This document shows, in pieces, positions 8,578 to 16,847 of a stretch of DNA of 64,000 bases. The translations under genes were made by a program, and so were the position numbers. Every line of letters begins with the position of its first letter. Within the stretch, counting starts at the first letter, position 1. The DNA comes from Trinickia symbiotica (GTDB taxonomy: Bacteria > Pseudomonadota > Gammaproteobacteria > Burkholderiales > Burkholderiaceae): contig NZ_PTIR01000015.1 in assembly GCF_002934455.1 (NCBI RefSeq), positions 62,001 through 126,000 on the forward strand, in the 5' to 3' direction. The notes below the pieces were generated by a model, which made no database searches, was not told where the DNA came from, and was given only the letters and a program-made list of their open reading frames with translations.

Positions 8578-10077
8578 CTAGAAGAAGCCGCCAGGAAGAC
8601 TCGAATGCACTCGGTCGCCAGTGACGCTTTCGAGGAACTCCTGCGGCAACATCCGTTCGAACACATCGAGCATTCGCGCGACAAGCGCCAAATGCTGATC
8701 CCAGTCGCCTCCTTCGACACGCCTCCAAGCGCTAGGCATATAGCGCACCAGAATGGATAACGCGTACAGGACAATCAAGCAGATCGCGCGATATTCGTGG
8801 ACTCCAGCAAGCGGGGGGAGAATCAACGTGCCGCTCTGAGTGAACGGGCTGCGATGAATGGGGAGCACTTCATACCAGAACTGCGAACCCGAATGATCGA
8901 CTCTCGCCCGGTACGTACGGCCGTCATCCTCGTCACCTTGCACGAGAGTAAGCTCGGCGATCGGCCACGTTGTCGAACGCAATCGATCCTCAGCCAAGCG
9001 GCCTGACTTGTCCACGAACCGCACATAGCTGCTGCCGACCGCCCTTGCCCCACCCATATGGTTCGACTCTGTGTCGAATATTGGTGTAACCCAGGAGGGC
9101 TCAAGATCATAGACATCAAAGAAGAGCGACCCGAGTTCAGGCAGCGTCGCAAGCAATTTGCCGAATGTGGTTACACAGTTGGCTGGGGTTTTGTCGACGT
9201 CGCTTGGCGTCTTTGGCTTCGCTCTCGGATAGCTATCGGTGCTGTAACCAAGGAATGTCGCCCAGCGTGGAAAAAAGCCTGTCGCAAGGACGCCAACATA
9301 CAAGGCCCCGAAGTCGTCGGTCCCAGCCGGAACCGTGAACAGGCCATGTCCCTGCTTTGTCATACCCTCCACTTCATCTAAGTCGGCAGCGCCTGCCGGC
9401 GAGGCCAACATCTCGGCGAAAGCCAATGCTAGTGAACCATAGTACAGGCTGATAATGCGTCGATTCGCGCTCTCGTTGGAGGCGCCACGGAAGTAATCGG
9501 CAGCGTTTCGAATCGCATACGCTACCCCCGCTGACTTCAGCTTTCTCTGCTCCATCGATAGACATACGGAGTCCTGTTCCGCGCGACGCGCCACAAGCTT
9601 ATCCGCAAGCTTCACGCTCCCCAGTTGCGTCAAATGCGCCCAAACCTCGTCGACTGGACGTTCAGCCGTGATGTGCCGCAGAGCGCGAGGCTTTTGCTTT
9701 TCTGTCGGCTTACCCGTTTCAGGTGCTACCTGTTTGTTCCACTCGACCAGAACCGGGAAAAAGTCATCAATCGGCGAAACGGGGGTTGAGATTCCAAACG
9801 CATAGCTCTCCACCTTGTACAGAGCTCCGTTGACGAATATGTGATCAACACATCCGTCCAGTTGCTTGTAGTGTCGGTTATCTGTCGCAGACGTGTACAT
9901 CAGCGCTAGAGAGCGAGTCACATCGGACTTTTCAGCGCGAATGGTTATATATTCGCCGCCGTCATTCTCGCCTATGACCGTTGCCGCCCAACCGTGCGTT
10001 CGCAGAGGTTTGAGTATTTGCTGATCAGCCGCCCTGCGAAGGATGTTCATCCGCTGTTCGACGCCAATGCCTCCCAT
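8578..10077 (-). CDS. YaaC-like protein, putative defence component
   Basis: This 499-aa protein is not an established enzyme. Residues about 185-225 (AIRNAADYF, then RRIISLYYGSLALAFAEML) and the hydrophobic C-terminal third resemble the YaaC-like family, whose function is unknown and which is often found in phage-defence loci. The first 110 residues form a separate mixed alpha/beta region (EYITIRAEKSDVT, then VDHIFVNGALYKVE) that I cannot assign. The start at 10077 is preceded by a strong AAGGGGGG Shine-Dalgarno sequence. It is the last of three leftward genes, 94 bases after the 71-aa gene, and could be read with them. No signal peptide is seen. Confidence 0.7.
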   Translation of the reverse strand: MGGIGVEQRMNILRRAADQQILKPLRTHGWAATVIGENDGGEYITIRAEKSDVTRSLALMYTSATDNRHYKQLDGCVDHIFVNGALYKVESYAFGISTPVSPIDDFFPVLVEWNKQVAPETGKPTEKQKPRALRHITAERPVDEVWAHLTQLGSVKLADKLVARRAEQDSVCLSMEQRKLKSAGVAYAIRNAADYFRGASNESANRRIISLYYGSLALAFAEMLASPAGAADLDEVEGMTKQGHGLFTVPAGTDDFGALYVGVLATGFFPRWATFLGYSTDSYPRAKPKTPSDVDKTPANCVTTFGKLLATLPELGSLFFDVYDLEPSWVTPIFDTESNHMGGARAVGSSYVRFVDKSGRLAEDRLRSTTWPIAELTLVQGDEDDGRTYRARVDHSGSQFWYEVLPIHRSPFTQSGTLILPPLAGVHEYRAICLIVLYALSILVRYMPSAWRRVEGGDWDQHLALVARMLDVFERMLPQEFLESVTGDRVHSSLPGGFF

Positions 10078-10171
10078 ACGCCCCCCTTTGCTTCATTTGA
10101 TTTGTGCGCTGTACGGCGTGGGCGACTGCGATATGAAATGTCGCTGCGCCAGCGTTCTCTCCGATCGGCAG

Positions 10172-10387
10172 CTAACGTTCTAGTTTTGACTGCCAGCGCG
10201 GGAACGCTTGCACGAAAGCCTCATCGATTTCGTACCCAAACAGGAGTTCATCACCGACCGTCGTTGTTTTCGGGTACTCAGGCAGTTGGACGGGTTGCCC
10301 AATCGGCTTCCCTCCCGTGAACGTCTCCACATCCTTGTGAAGCGCGACTAGTTCGTCTGTGCTCAGCCTGAACTTCAGGAATGACAT
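10172..10387 (-). CDS. Small hypothetical protein (71 aa)
   Basis: The protein starts MSFLKFRLSTDELVALHKD and is soluble, with one predicted amphipathic N-terminal helix and an acidic C-terminal part (GDELLFGYEIDEAFV). The start at 10387 is chosen because GGGAG lies 7 bases before the ATG; upstream in-frame starts up to 10435 lack such a site. I do not recognise the family. It sits between the TIR-like and the YaaC-like genes on the same strand, 118 and 94 bases away, so it may be a third subunit, an inhibitor, or an unrelated cargo gene. Confidence 0.6.
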   Translation of the reverse strand: MSFLKFRLSTDELVALHKDVETFTGGKPIGQPVQLPEYPKTTTVGDELLFGYEIDEAFVQAFPRWQSKLER

Positions 10388-10505
10388 TGTGGTCTCCCAG
10401 GTATGAATCATGAAATCGCCTGCCCGCATGGACACGGCACAGCGCCACGAACGGCATCAACGCTGCCTGCCAGGTCGAGCGGCTACCAAGCCGAATTAGA
10501 ACCAA

Positions 10506-11372
10506 TCATTTAGAGAGCAAGCTTGATTGAAGCGTCTCTAAACGCGCTCGAACGTCCACAGTCAATTTCCGCAGTCCTTCGCTGTTGTTAAGGTACCGAA
10601 TGTGCCGAATGTGCGCCACATCAAACGGTACGTCATGAGCGCTCTGCGTGATCATCATGACCTCGCGGGGCAGCGCGTGCGCGATGCCCATCTCGTAAAA
10701 CACATTTGCGTTTCGGTTTGTCAGGTCGCAGATAACGACGCTGGCTTTACACAAAAGCGTGACCACGTCCTGGATGATGTGGTCGCTAAGCCAGATATCG
10801 TCGGCTCGGGTTAAGGCCATTCCTGAGCTCGATGCGGCATCCACAAGGGCTTGATGCACCGGAGCAAACGCTGCATCGAACGGCATCATCGCGGCGACTA
10901 GCTTCGGGTCAGGCAGTACTTCTGGCAGTGCAAAAACCTTTGGGCGCTGTCGTGCGCCATTGCCCCGTTTAAGCAGCACGCGGAACAAGTCAACATCTTT
11001 AACCGACCAATGATTACGCGTGAACTCGTGAATCGAGGATTTGACATCGATGTCCAGTTCGGAGGCAAGAGCCGTGAGGACTGCGTTCGGAATGGGCGCT
11101 ATATCAGGATCAAAAACATACTCTATCTGAACTTGCCCTCCCGCTTGCGCAGCCCTAATTATCGTCCCTACACGAGCTGGGGGTTGTGTGCCGTCCCAAC
11201 TGGTCTCACTGGCGAAGATGGCGGGCAATTCCTTGAGCGCTTGCAGGTCCAAGATGCCGTTCGGCTTAAACCGCTCCGACAGATACTGGCTTGTGTATTC
11301 CAAGACCCGAGAACCATCGCACGTCCCTCGGTTGCCATCCCATTCTCTCGATGTAACGATCAAGCTGTACAT
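10506..11372 (-). CDS. TIR/nucleoside deoxyribosyltransferase-like protein with unknown N-terminal domain
   Basis: This 288-aa protein has two parts. Residues 1-155 are an unassigned region ending in EFTRNHWSVKDVDLFRVL. Residues 158-262 fit the nucleoside 2-deoxyribosyltransferase-like/TIR-like fold: AAMMPFDAAFAPVHQAL, ADDIWLSDHIIQDVVTLL, VVICDLTNRNANVFYEMGIA and a final strand. D216, N221-N223 and E227 lie where this fold places its base and glycosidic-bond residues. Such domains cleave N-glycosidic bonds (nucleotides, NAD) or bind nucleotide signals in anti-phage proteins. Which of these happens here is inference. It is the first gene of the leftward group with the 71-aa and YaaC-like genes. 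Confidence 0.7.
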   Translation of the reverse strand: MYSLIVTSREWDGNRGTCDGSRVLEYTSQYLSERFKPNGILDLQALKELPAIFASETSWDGTQPPARVGTIIRAAQAGGQVQIEYVFDPDIAPIPNAVLTALASELDIDVKSSIHEFTRNHWSVKDVDLFRVLLKRGNGARQRPKVFALPEVLPDPKLVAAMMPFDAAFAPVHQALVDAASSSGMALTRADDIWLSDHIIQDVVTLLCKASVVICDLTNRNANVFYEMGIAHALPREVMMITQSAHDVPFDVAHIRHIRYLNNSEGLRKLTVDVRARLETLQSSLLSK

Positions 11373-11521
11373 GCATGACCCCGGACCTGTTTTCTAGTGC
11401 GTCCATTGTACTGCCTCAGCCTCGTGCCATATAAGCCCTAGCTTCCATTTATGGTGACATGGGTCATCGACTAACGCATTGAACGCCCGATCTGGCGGCC
11501 AACAAACAAACGTCCGTTTTG

Positions 11522-11618
11522 TTACCGGGCTGGAGATCGCCGCCGCAGTGGTAAACAATTCCTTGCAAACAATATGATTACCGCTTAAAATGGTTACCGC
11601 GATTATTTACCGGGGTAA
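11522..11618 (+). promoter_or_regulatory. TTACC/GGTAA repeat cluster before the recombinase gene
   Basis: The 5-mer TTACC occurs at 11522, 11578, 11594 and 11607. Its complement GGTAA occurs at 11550 and 11614. The last two form the inverted pair TTACC-GG-GGTAA (11607-11618), covering the Shine-Dalgarno region just 2 bases before the ATG. The cluster surrounds the promoter at 11563-11591. It may be a res/crossover site or an autoregulatory operator of the serine recombinase. Confidence 0.55.
11563..11591 (+). promoter_or_regulatory. Sigma-70 promoter of the serine recombinase
   Basis: TTGCAA (11563-11568) and TAAAAT (11586-11591) are separated by 17 bases, with the start codon 29 bases after the -10. 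Two TTACC motifs overlap or flank the -10, which suggests repression by a bound protein. Confidence 0.6.
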
Positions 11619-11620
11619 CT

Positions 11621-12196
11621 ATGTCCCGCACGTTCCTCTACGCGCGTGTTTCGACCGCCGACCAGACCAACGACAACCAACTGCTTGAAGCTCGTACTGC
11701 GGGCTTTGTCGTCCAGCCGCGCCATACGGTTGCTGAGACGATTTCTGGAAATGTTCCGGCTGCGGAGCGCCCCGGCTTCTCGAAGCTGCTGGAGCGCTTG
11801 GACGAGGGCGATACGCTTGTCGTTACGAAGCTCGATAGATTGGGCCGCAATACGACCGACGTACTCGCGACAGTCGAGCGATTGGCCGCGCTCGGTGTCC
11901 ACGTTCGTTGTTTGGCACTCAAAGGCGTTGATTTGACGAGCGCGTCGGGCAAGCTGCACATGACCGTACTCGCGGCCGTTTCCCAATTCGAGCGCGATCT
12001 ACTCATCGAGCGCACGCACGCTGGGTTGGCTCGGGCGAGGGCCGAAGGAAAGAAGCTGGGACGTAAAGACTCACTTACGCGAGAGCAAAAAGAGGACATC
12101 CGGCGAAAGCTAGCGGCGGGCGCTACTGCGCGCGGGCTGGCGAAGGAGTATGCCGTTTCGCACCCGACCATCCTCAAAGTGACGCAACGCGGCTAA
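11621..12196 (+). CDS. Serine recombinase of the resolvase/invertase family
   Basis: The 191-aa protein has the catalytic N-terminal domain starting TFLYARVSTADQ with nucleophile Ser11, the conserved KLDRLGRN (D72, R73, R76), and the long E helix QFERDLLIERTHAGLARARA. A C-terminal helix-turn-helix follows (ATARGLAKEYAVSHPTILKV, about 168-187). It is full length for a Tn3-type resolvase or Hin-type invertase. No transposase accompanies it, so its DNA substrate is unclear; the motif cluster directly upstream is the obvious candidate. It may resolve or move the island, or invert a segment. It is followed by the caspase unit 60 bases downstream on the same strand. Confidence 0.93.
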   Translation: MSRTFLYARVSTADQTNDNQLLEARTAGFVVQPRHTVAETISGNVPAAERPGFSKLLERLDEGDTLVVTKLDRLGRNTTDVLATVERLAALGVHVRCLALKGVDLTSASGKLHMTVLAAVSQFERDLLIERTHAGLARARAEGKKLGRKDSLTREQKEDIRRKLAAGATARGLAKEYAVSHPTILKVTQRG

Positions 12197-12256
12197 CCCG
12201 AATTGTATAGTTGCAATATCCCGATTCTTGAGATCGAATGCGCGGAGGCGACCTAT

Positions 12257-12895
12257 ATGGAAGAAAAGCAAGTAAGCGATCGTGATTACTTTGTCGACCA
12301 AGCTGGTGCTAAAGCCTTCAACGAAGCTTTTCTGCGACTGGTGGCGGAGCAGCACAAGCAAATAGTCGCGCAGTACATGTCGGCGGAGAATTCGCTCCGC
12401 TTTCGCCACCGTGGTAGTTGGGAATACCCGGGCGCGCCGGAGGCTGTTGTAGGCCAACCTCGGCAACATTCATCGGCAGTCGAGACACAGTTCCAGCACT
12501 TGGTCGATAACGATCTCGACACCATCTATCGCAACGTCCAAACGCTGCGTGACGCGATGCATCGACAATTCGCTACGATGCTTTACTCCACGATGTCATC
12601 GGTCTGCGAACAAACGGGCAATATGGTTGACGCCAAGGCCGCGGGGTCTGTGGAAAACGCACTGCTCGAGATGATGGAAAAAATTGAGCTTGTCGCAGAC
12701 CATAACGGCGAGGTCAGGCTCCCTCAAATTCATGCCAGCCCGGAGACTGCTGCTCATATGGCGGAGTCCTTGAGTGCCGTCTCGCCCGAATTCAAGCAGC
12801 GCTTGGACGATATTTTGCAGCTAAAGAGAGAAGAAGCAATTGCCCGCGAATCGGAACGCAAAGCGAAATTCGCGCGCTACGGGGACGACGCATGA
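12257..12895 (+). CDS. Unknown 212-aa partner of the caspase-like gene
   Basis: The chosen start MEEKQVSDRDYF has GGAGG 8 bases upstream; an earlier in-frame ATG at 12203 lacks a ribosome site. The protein is soluble and mostly helical: the region FNEAFLRLVAEQHKQIVAQY, a central RNVQTLRDAMHRQFATML helix, and a charged C-terminal helix (LQLKREEAIARESERKAKF). No enzyme motif is seen. Its stop overlaps the start of the caspase-like gene by 4 bases (ATGA), so both are made together. By analogy with two-gene protease defence modules it could be a sensor, an inhibitor or a substrate of the protease. This is inference; I do not recognise the family. Confidence 0.8.
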   Translation: MEEKQVSDRDYFVDQAGAKAFNEAFLRLVAEQHKQIVAQYMSAENSLRFRHRGSWEYPGAPEAVVGQPRQHSSAVETQFQHLVDNDLDTIYRNVQTLRDAMHRQFATMLYSTMSSVCEQTGNMVDAKAAGSVENALLEMMEKIELVADHNGEVRLPQIHASPETAAHMAESLSAVSPEFKQRLDDILQLKREEAIARESERKAKFARYGDDA

Positions 12896-14805
12896 GGATT
12901 CTGCTTTCGATCGGGTGCAACGAGTACGACCATGCCAATGTTCTTAAGGGTGCCGAAGCCGATGCCCGCAGGATGTTCGAGGCTCTCGTTCGTGCTGACA
13001 TCGGCGATTACGACGAGGCCCGTTCGAAGCTGTTGCTTTCACCATCGGTAGACACTGTCCGTCAGGCCCTACGTGAAGCCCTCTTCTCTCATGGCGACGT
13101 CGACACATTTACGTTCTTCTTTGCTGGACATGGTGGTGTCCGAGCTGGAAGCTTCTACATGTGGGTCCGGGATACACGGTCCGATGCACAATCCATTACC
13201 GCTCTTTCTCTATCGGACATATTTCGCAGCATCAATGAGGCTGCGCCCGTGCAAAGCAATATCATCATCGACGCGTGCGAGAGCGGTGGCCTGATTGCTG
13301 ATCTCGGCGTCTTGCTCAAGGCGGATATGCTCGGCGACGCTGGCACGCCTGGAATTACCCTTGTGGCTACGTCGGCACAGAATCAGTTCTCAGGGGAAAC
13401 CGAATTGGGTGGCTTCGGCACGAACGCAATTCTGGATTGCATAGAAGGACGGGAGTTCGTGCAAGACACGGCAAGTGTCCTAGACCTAGTCGAAGTCGGG
13501 CGGTGCGTTTCTAATCGCCTTAGGGCTACGGATCAATCCCCGGTAGTGTGGGGATTGAATCTTTACGGTCCTCCGAAATTCTGCCGTAACCCGCACTACG
13601 GTAAAGACCCCGCAAAACCGCTCCGTGAGATCGCGCAATCCTGGCCAGCTGTCAGCGCGAGCGCGGCTCGCGAGCGCTACGACGATCTTTGGCGCGCGTA
13701 CGCTTCTGTAAGTGGCGAATGGCATCCCCGATCGTTCTCCGATGCAATGGCCAAGGCATTATCGCCACTTGCCGCAACGTCCGAACTACTTGCTGGGTTT
13801 GCCGAGCGCTTTGGTGACGCGGCACTTGAGCGGGCTGAGTATTCCGATGATGCATTCAGGAAGGCGCAGGTAAGCGCAGCGCTTGCAGTATGCCTGCTAC
13901 CATATCTCCAAACCGAATCGGTGGGACGTGCGGCTGGGCGATTCCTAGAGACGACGGGAGATCAGCTAATTGCTGCTGGTTCGAAATTGCTGAACGATTT
14001 GACCGGTGATGCCTATGCGCTTCTCGCCAGGCGAGGGGGCGGTCTTTCTGAGCTCTTCTACCTGCCGCTACGAGTCGCAAAGGTGGTGGGTTGGATGGCG
14101 GCCGCACCCGGGCTGTATAAGACTGACGATCCTCGACGGCGAACCGCCGAAGCGCTCTTCTCCAGGATTTTGCAGTCGCTGCTTGACCATTACCAAGGCT
14201 CGATCGTCGCGATGAGTGACGTCCAAGCTCCATATTGGGCGCTCGCGTTATCCCGTGCCGCACATCTTCATTTGGACCACCAAGCAGACGAACTGGCGGG
14301 GCTGCTTTTCAATTCCGTTGTCGCCTGCCGAGCACGTCTTGCGCGCTGGGATATCTCGCCGGAGTCGACGCTCGATTACTTACTTGCTCGACGCGAAAAT
14401 GACTACTCCAAGGTGCATGACCTTGTGGAGCGCCCCCTCGAAACATTGACCGTCCTAATGAGGATCGCTCCGGCACTCGATCTCGGTCAGGTCTTCGACC
14501 AGGACTTATGGAAGCTCGACGGTGTGCCCTTTGCCGCCTATGTCACACCGGCGTTTTCCGAATATGGCGAGGATATGATGACTCACGGACAAAACTTGGC
14601 CTGGACGGTAGGTCATGACATTTTCCGTGTGGCCGATCTCGGTCGATCATGGCCCTGCTCTCACCCCGAACCCTCTTCCGCCACCGTGGTCGGAGCCGTC
14701 GTATTAGCTTCACTCCTATATCCCGACAGAGTTCCGTGGTTTTGCTTGGAAGGGCTGCCTACAAGGGATGCTGGTGCAGTCGAATGCACAACGATGCGCG
14801 CGTGA
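12892..14805 (+). CDS. Caspase-like (peptidase C14) protein with large C-terminal domain
   Basis: The 637-aa frame starts MRILLSIGCNEYDH. The first 220 residues fit the caspase/metacaspase p20 fold. His80 in TFTFFFAGHGG and Cys129 in IIIDACESGG form the dyad, and strand LVATSAQNQFSGE follows. Residues 225-637 are a helical region without recognisable motif, a likely sensor or effector domain. Bacterial caspase-like proteases in defence loci are usually switched on by infection and cleave cellular or partner proteins. The gene is coupled to the 212-aa gene by ATGA overlap. The C-terminus is odd: after PWFCLEGL the sequence becomes low-quality for coding, while a neighbouring frame continues a plausible protein (see 14753-14980). 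A one-base shift near 14750 would extend the product by about 75 residues. Confidence 0.85.
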   Translation: MRILLSIGCNEYDHANVLKGAEADARRMFEALVRADIGDYDEARSKLLLSPSVDTVRQALREALFSHGDVDTFTFFFAGHGGVRAGSFYMWVRDTRSDAQSITALSLSDIFRSINEAAPVQSNIIIDACESGGLIADLGVLLKADMLGDAGTPGITLVATSAQNQFSGETELGGFGTNAILDCIEGREFVQDTASVLDLVEVGRCVSNRLRATDQSPVVWGLNLYGPPKFCRNPHYGKDPAKPLREIAQSWPAVSASAARERYDDLWRAYASVSGEWHPRSFSDAMAKALSPLAATSELLAGFAERFGDAALERAEYSDDAFRKAQVSAALAVCLLPYLQTESVGRAAGRFLETTGDQLIAAGSKLLNDLTGDAYALLARRGGGLSELFYLPLRVAKVVGWMAAAPGLYKTDDPRRRTAEALFSRILQSLLDHYQGSIVAMSDVQAPYWALALSRAAHLHLDHQADELAGLLFNSVVACRARLARWDISPESTLDYLLARRENDYSKVHDLVERPLETLTVLMRIAPALDLGQVFDQDLWKLDGVPFAAYVTPAFSEYGEDMMTHGQNLAWTVGHDIFRVADLGRSWPCSHPEPSSATVVGAVVLASLLYPDRVPWFCLEGLPTRDAGAVECTTMRA

Positions 14806-14980
14806 AATTGCGTGGGCAAAGCTGATCTTGCTAGACCAATTCTATCCGGGCATTGACGCTCTTATCGAGATCAGATTGCAATCACCTTCGAAGCGGAGCT
14901 CGCAGCATGAAGCTATCGGCATTTCTCGGCTGTTTTCATTCTGTCCGGAGGAATGTATTGTGTGGCGTGGGCGGGGATGA
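14753..14980 (+). pseudogene. Probable out-of-frame tail of the caspase-like gene
   Basis: In the +1 frame relative to the caspase gene the sequence reads GCLQGMLVQSNAQRCAREIA and on through AWAKLILLDQFYPGIDALIEI to a stop at 14980. This looks like the natural helical end of the upstream protein, while the annotated frame ends in TRDAGAVECTTMRA. A single inserted base, or a two-base loss, in the 14700-14765 stretch (GGAAGGG is a candidate) would explain it. Alternatives are a sequencing error, programmed frameshifting, or a separate small gene starting at the ATG at 14768, which has AAGGG just 1 base before it. Confidence 0.5.
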
Positions 14981-15053
14981 GGGTCACCCAACGGTCATGA
15001 GCGGTCGTTCGCTTGATTAAGCGCTACCTGTAGTGAACGGATATGAGGACCGC

Positions 15054-16847
15054 TTACTCCGCAGCAGCCGGTGGCGGACTCCAAAGCCTCTCTAGGTCTA
15101 CGTCCTCACTGGCTGGCTGCTTGTTGTTCGGCAAGCGGTCCACCTGAATCACCATAGGCAGTTCGAACGCCGTACCCGTCACCACACAGCATCCTTGGGA
15201 CAACCCTGGGATGAGTCCGCGCGAAAGCGCGTCCAGCGTCGAGATAGTGTTATCAATCAAATACAAATCTCTGTCATTCACTAGCCGATGGATAAAAAAA
15301 TTGTGTAGTTGGGAAACGATCGTAGGCGAGATGTCGGCCGGCCGCTGGCTGGCAATGGTGATAAACATTCCAAACTTGCGTCCCTCCTTGATAATTTCCT
15401 CGAACTGCTCCAGCCGGTAGTCCTTCCAAGTTTCGCTTTCGCGCGTCGACTGGTCGGACAGAATGTTGTGCGCTTCGTCTACTATGAGATGGATGGTGCG
15501 GTCGGGCGGATTGGCGACCGTAGCTTTGTGACTGTTGTAGTAGTGTTTCGCGAACAGCAACGGCAAGACCTTTTTGACCTCGTTGTTGCAACGACGCATC
15601 GAGATTACCGTAAGCAAACGCTCGACTGGTGGAGCATTCGAAATCGACACGACCTTCCGAAGACTAACCAAAGAGGACTCGACGCGTTTGAGAAGAGGCT
15701 GGATATGTTCGAACTGAACGTATCCAGCGTTCAAGTCGGACATCAATTGCAGATTGACGCGTAGCACGAGTTGGTCGAATTCGTCGAGCCCCTGGACGTC
15801 AAGTGTGTCGACAGTTGGCGCAATGCGCGCGTTGTACTGTGCCCCATCGGGGTCGATGAACGCGCCTTGGTAGTTGAAGCGACCATTGCGATACCATGTA
15901 ACGTTTGCCAGCAGATCGAGCAGCGTCTGGTTTCCCATGCGCCGTGCCACGGTTCGCATCAGGTCCAGCGTTGCGGGCTTGACTTCGCCAGCGCAAAACG
16001 ACTGCTGGAATTTGATCTTTGCGTAGTTGGCCAGCGCCCCCGGGTTGGCTCCATACCTAAGCTTGCCCGCGATGACGCGATTGAGAAATGGGCGCTGCGT
16101 GTTGGCCGTGGCCTGGAAAAGCAGCGACATCGTTTCAAGGTCCCAGAACTCCTGCGGTGCTAGAGGGAAACGGGCCGTTGGGTCGTTCGGGCCGGGATCT
16201 GTTTGCGTGGACAACTGGTAGACCGTCTTGTGGATCGCCGGAGCTAGCTGCTCACCACCGTATTCGCCATTGAAGTCTAAGATGATAAAGCGGCTTTTCC
16301 CTGCGATGAGCGGTAGCTTGAGATCGAAGAGGACAGTATGAAGCTTAGCGAGAGTGTTCGACTTGCCGCTGCCAGTGTTGCCGAATATGCCGATATGGCT
16401 GTTGAAGAGACGCTTCCACGGCAGCCCGACCGCGATCTCCTCCTTCAGCATGCGCCCGATTCTAAATTCGGTGTCCGCCCCGCGATCGAAGATAGACCGG
16501 ATTCTCTCCTCGGCAAGCAGGTAAGCCGCGTCTTGGATCATCGGCAGATACTTGATGCCCTGAGTGAAGCCGGTGCGGTCGAAGAAACCAATTGGCCTAG
16601 CCTCGACCTTCCGCACAAACGTCGTCCTGCCGTCGCGGGTCTCTATTCGACTCTCGTCCAAGAACTCACCTTCGACCATACAGATGATGTCGCGGAACCC
16701 GCGCTGGATCGACAGGTACTCGCGGATCGACACCCCCTTATATTTGTCGCCCGCGTGGAAAAGAGTTTCCTTGCTCGATTGCTCGTCGATTTTTAGGACC
16801 ACCTTGGTGCCATGGACGGCGATGACTTCGCCCACGCGGATGCTCAT
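15054..16847 (-). CDS. herA: HerA-type hexameric ATPase (SIR2-HerA defence system)
   Basis: The 597-aa protein starts with a HerA-type beta-barrel domain (MSIRVGEVIAVHGTKVVLKI). The RecA-like motor follows, with Walker A GNTGSGKSNT at 156-165, IILDFNGEYGG, a helical insertion at about 230-420, Walker B HLIVDEAHN, and the sensor segment ITIASQRPADISPTIVSQ followed by an arginine-containing stretch. HerA ATPases form hexamers that translocate DNA. When paired with SIR2 they form a large complex in which nucleotide binding by HerA controls NAD+ degradation during phage infection. The ATG overlaps the SIR2 stop by 4 bases. The gene runs opposite to, and converges with, the caspase unit. Confidence 0.9.
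   Translation of the reverse strand: MSIRVGEVIAVHGTKVVLKIDEQSSKETLFHAGDKYKGVSIREYLSIQRGFRDIICMVEGEFLDESRIETRDGRTTFVRKVEARPIGFFDRTGFTQGIKYLPMIQDAAYLLAEERIRSIFDRGADTEFRIGRMLKEEIAVGLPWKRLFNSHIGIFGNTGSGKSNTLAKLHTVLFDLKLPLIAGKSRFIILDFNGEYGGEQLAPAIHKTVYQLSTQTDPGPNDPTARFPLAPQEFWDLETMSLLFQATANTQRPFLNRVIAGKLRYGANPGALANYAKIKFQQSFCAGEVKPATLDLMRTVARRMGNQTLLDLLANVTWYRNGRFNYQGAFIDPDGAQYNARIAPTVDTLDVQGLDEFDQLVLRVNLQLMSDLNAGYVQFEHIQPLLKRVESSLVSLRKVVSISNAPPVERLLTVISMRRCNNEVKKVLPLLFAKHYYNSHKATVANPPDRTIHLIVDEAHNILSDQSTRESETWKDYRLEQFEEIIKEGRKFGMFITIASQRPADISPTIVSQLHNFFIHRLVNDRDLYLIDNTISTLDALSRGLIPGLSQGCCVVTGTAFELPMVIQVDRLPNNKQPASEDVDLERLWSPPPAAAE

Noticed and set aside
11621-12196. Serine recombinase as the island integrase acting at the tRNA
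   Set aside because: Integration into tRNA 3' ends is normally done by tyrosine recombinases; small resolvase-type enzymes act on res-like sites. The link is left open, not claimed.
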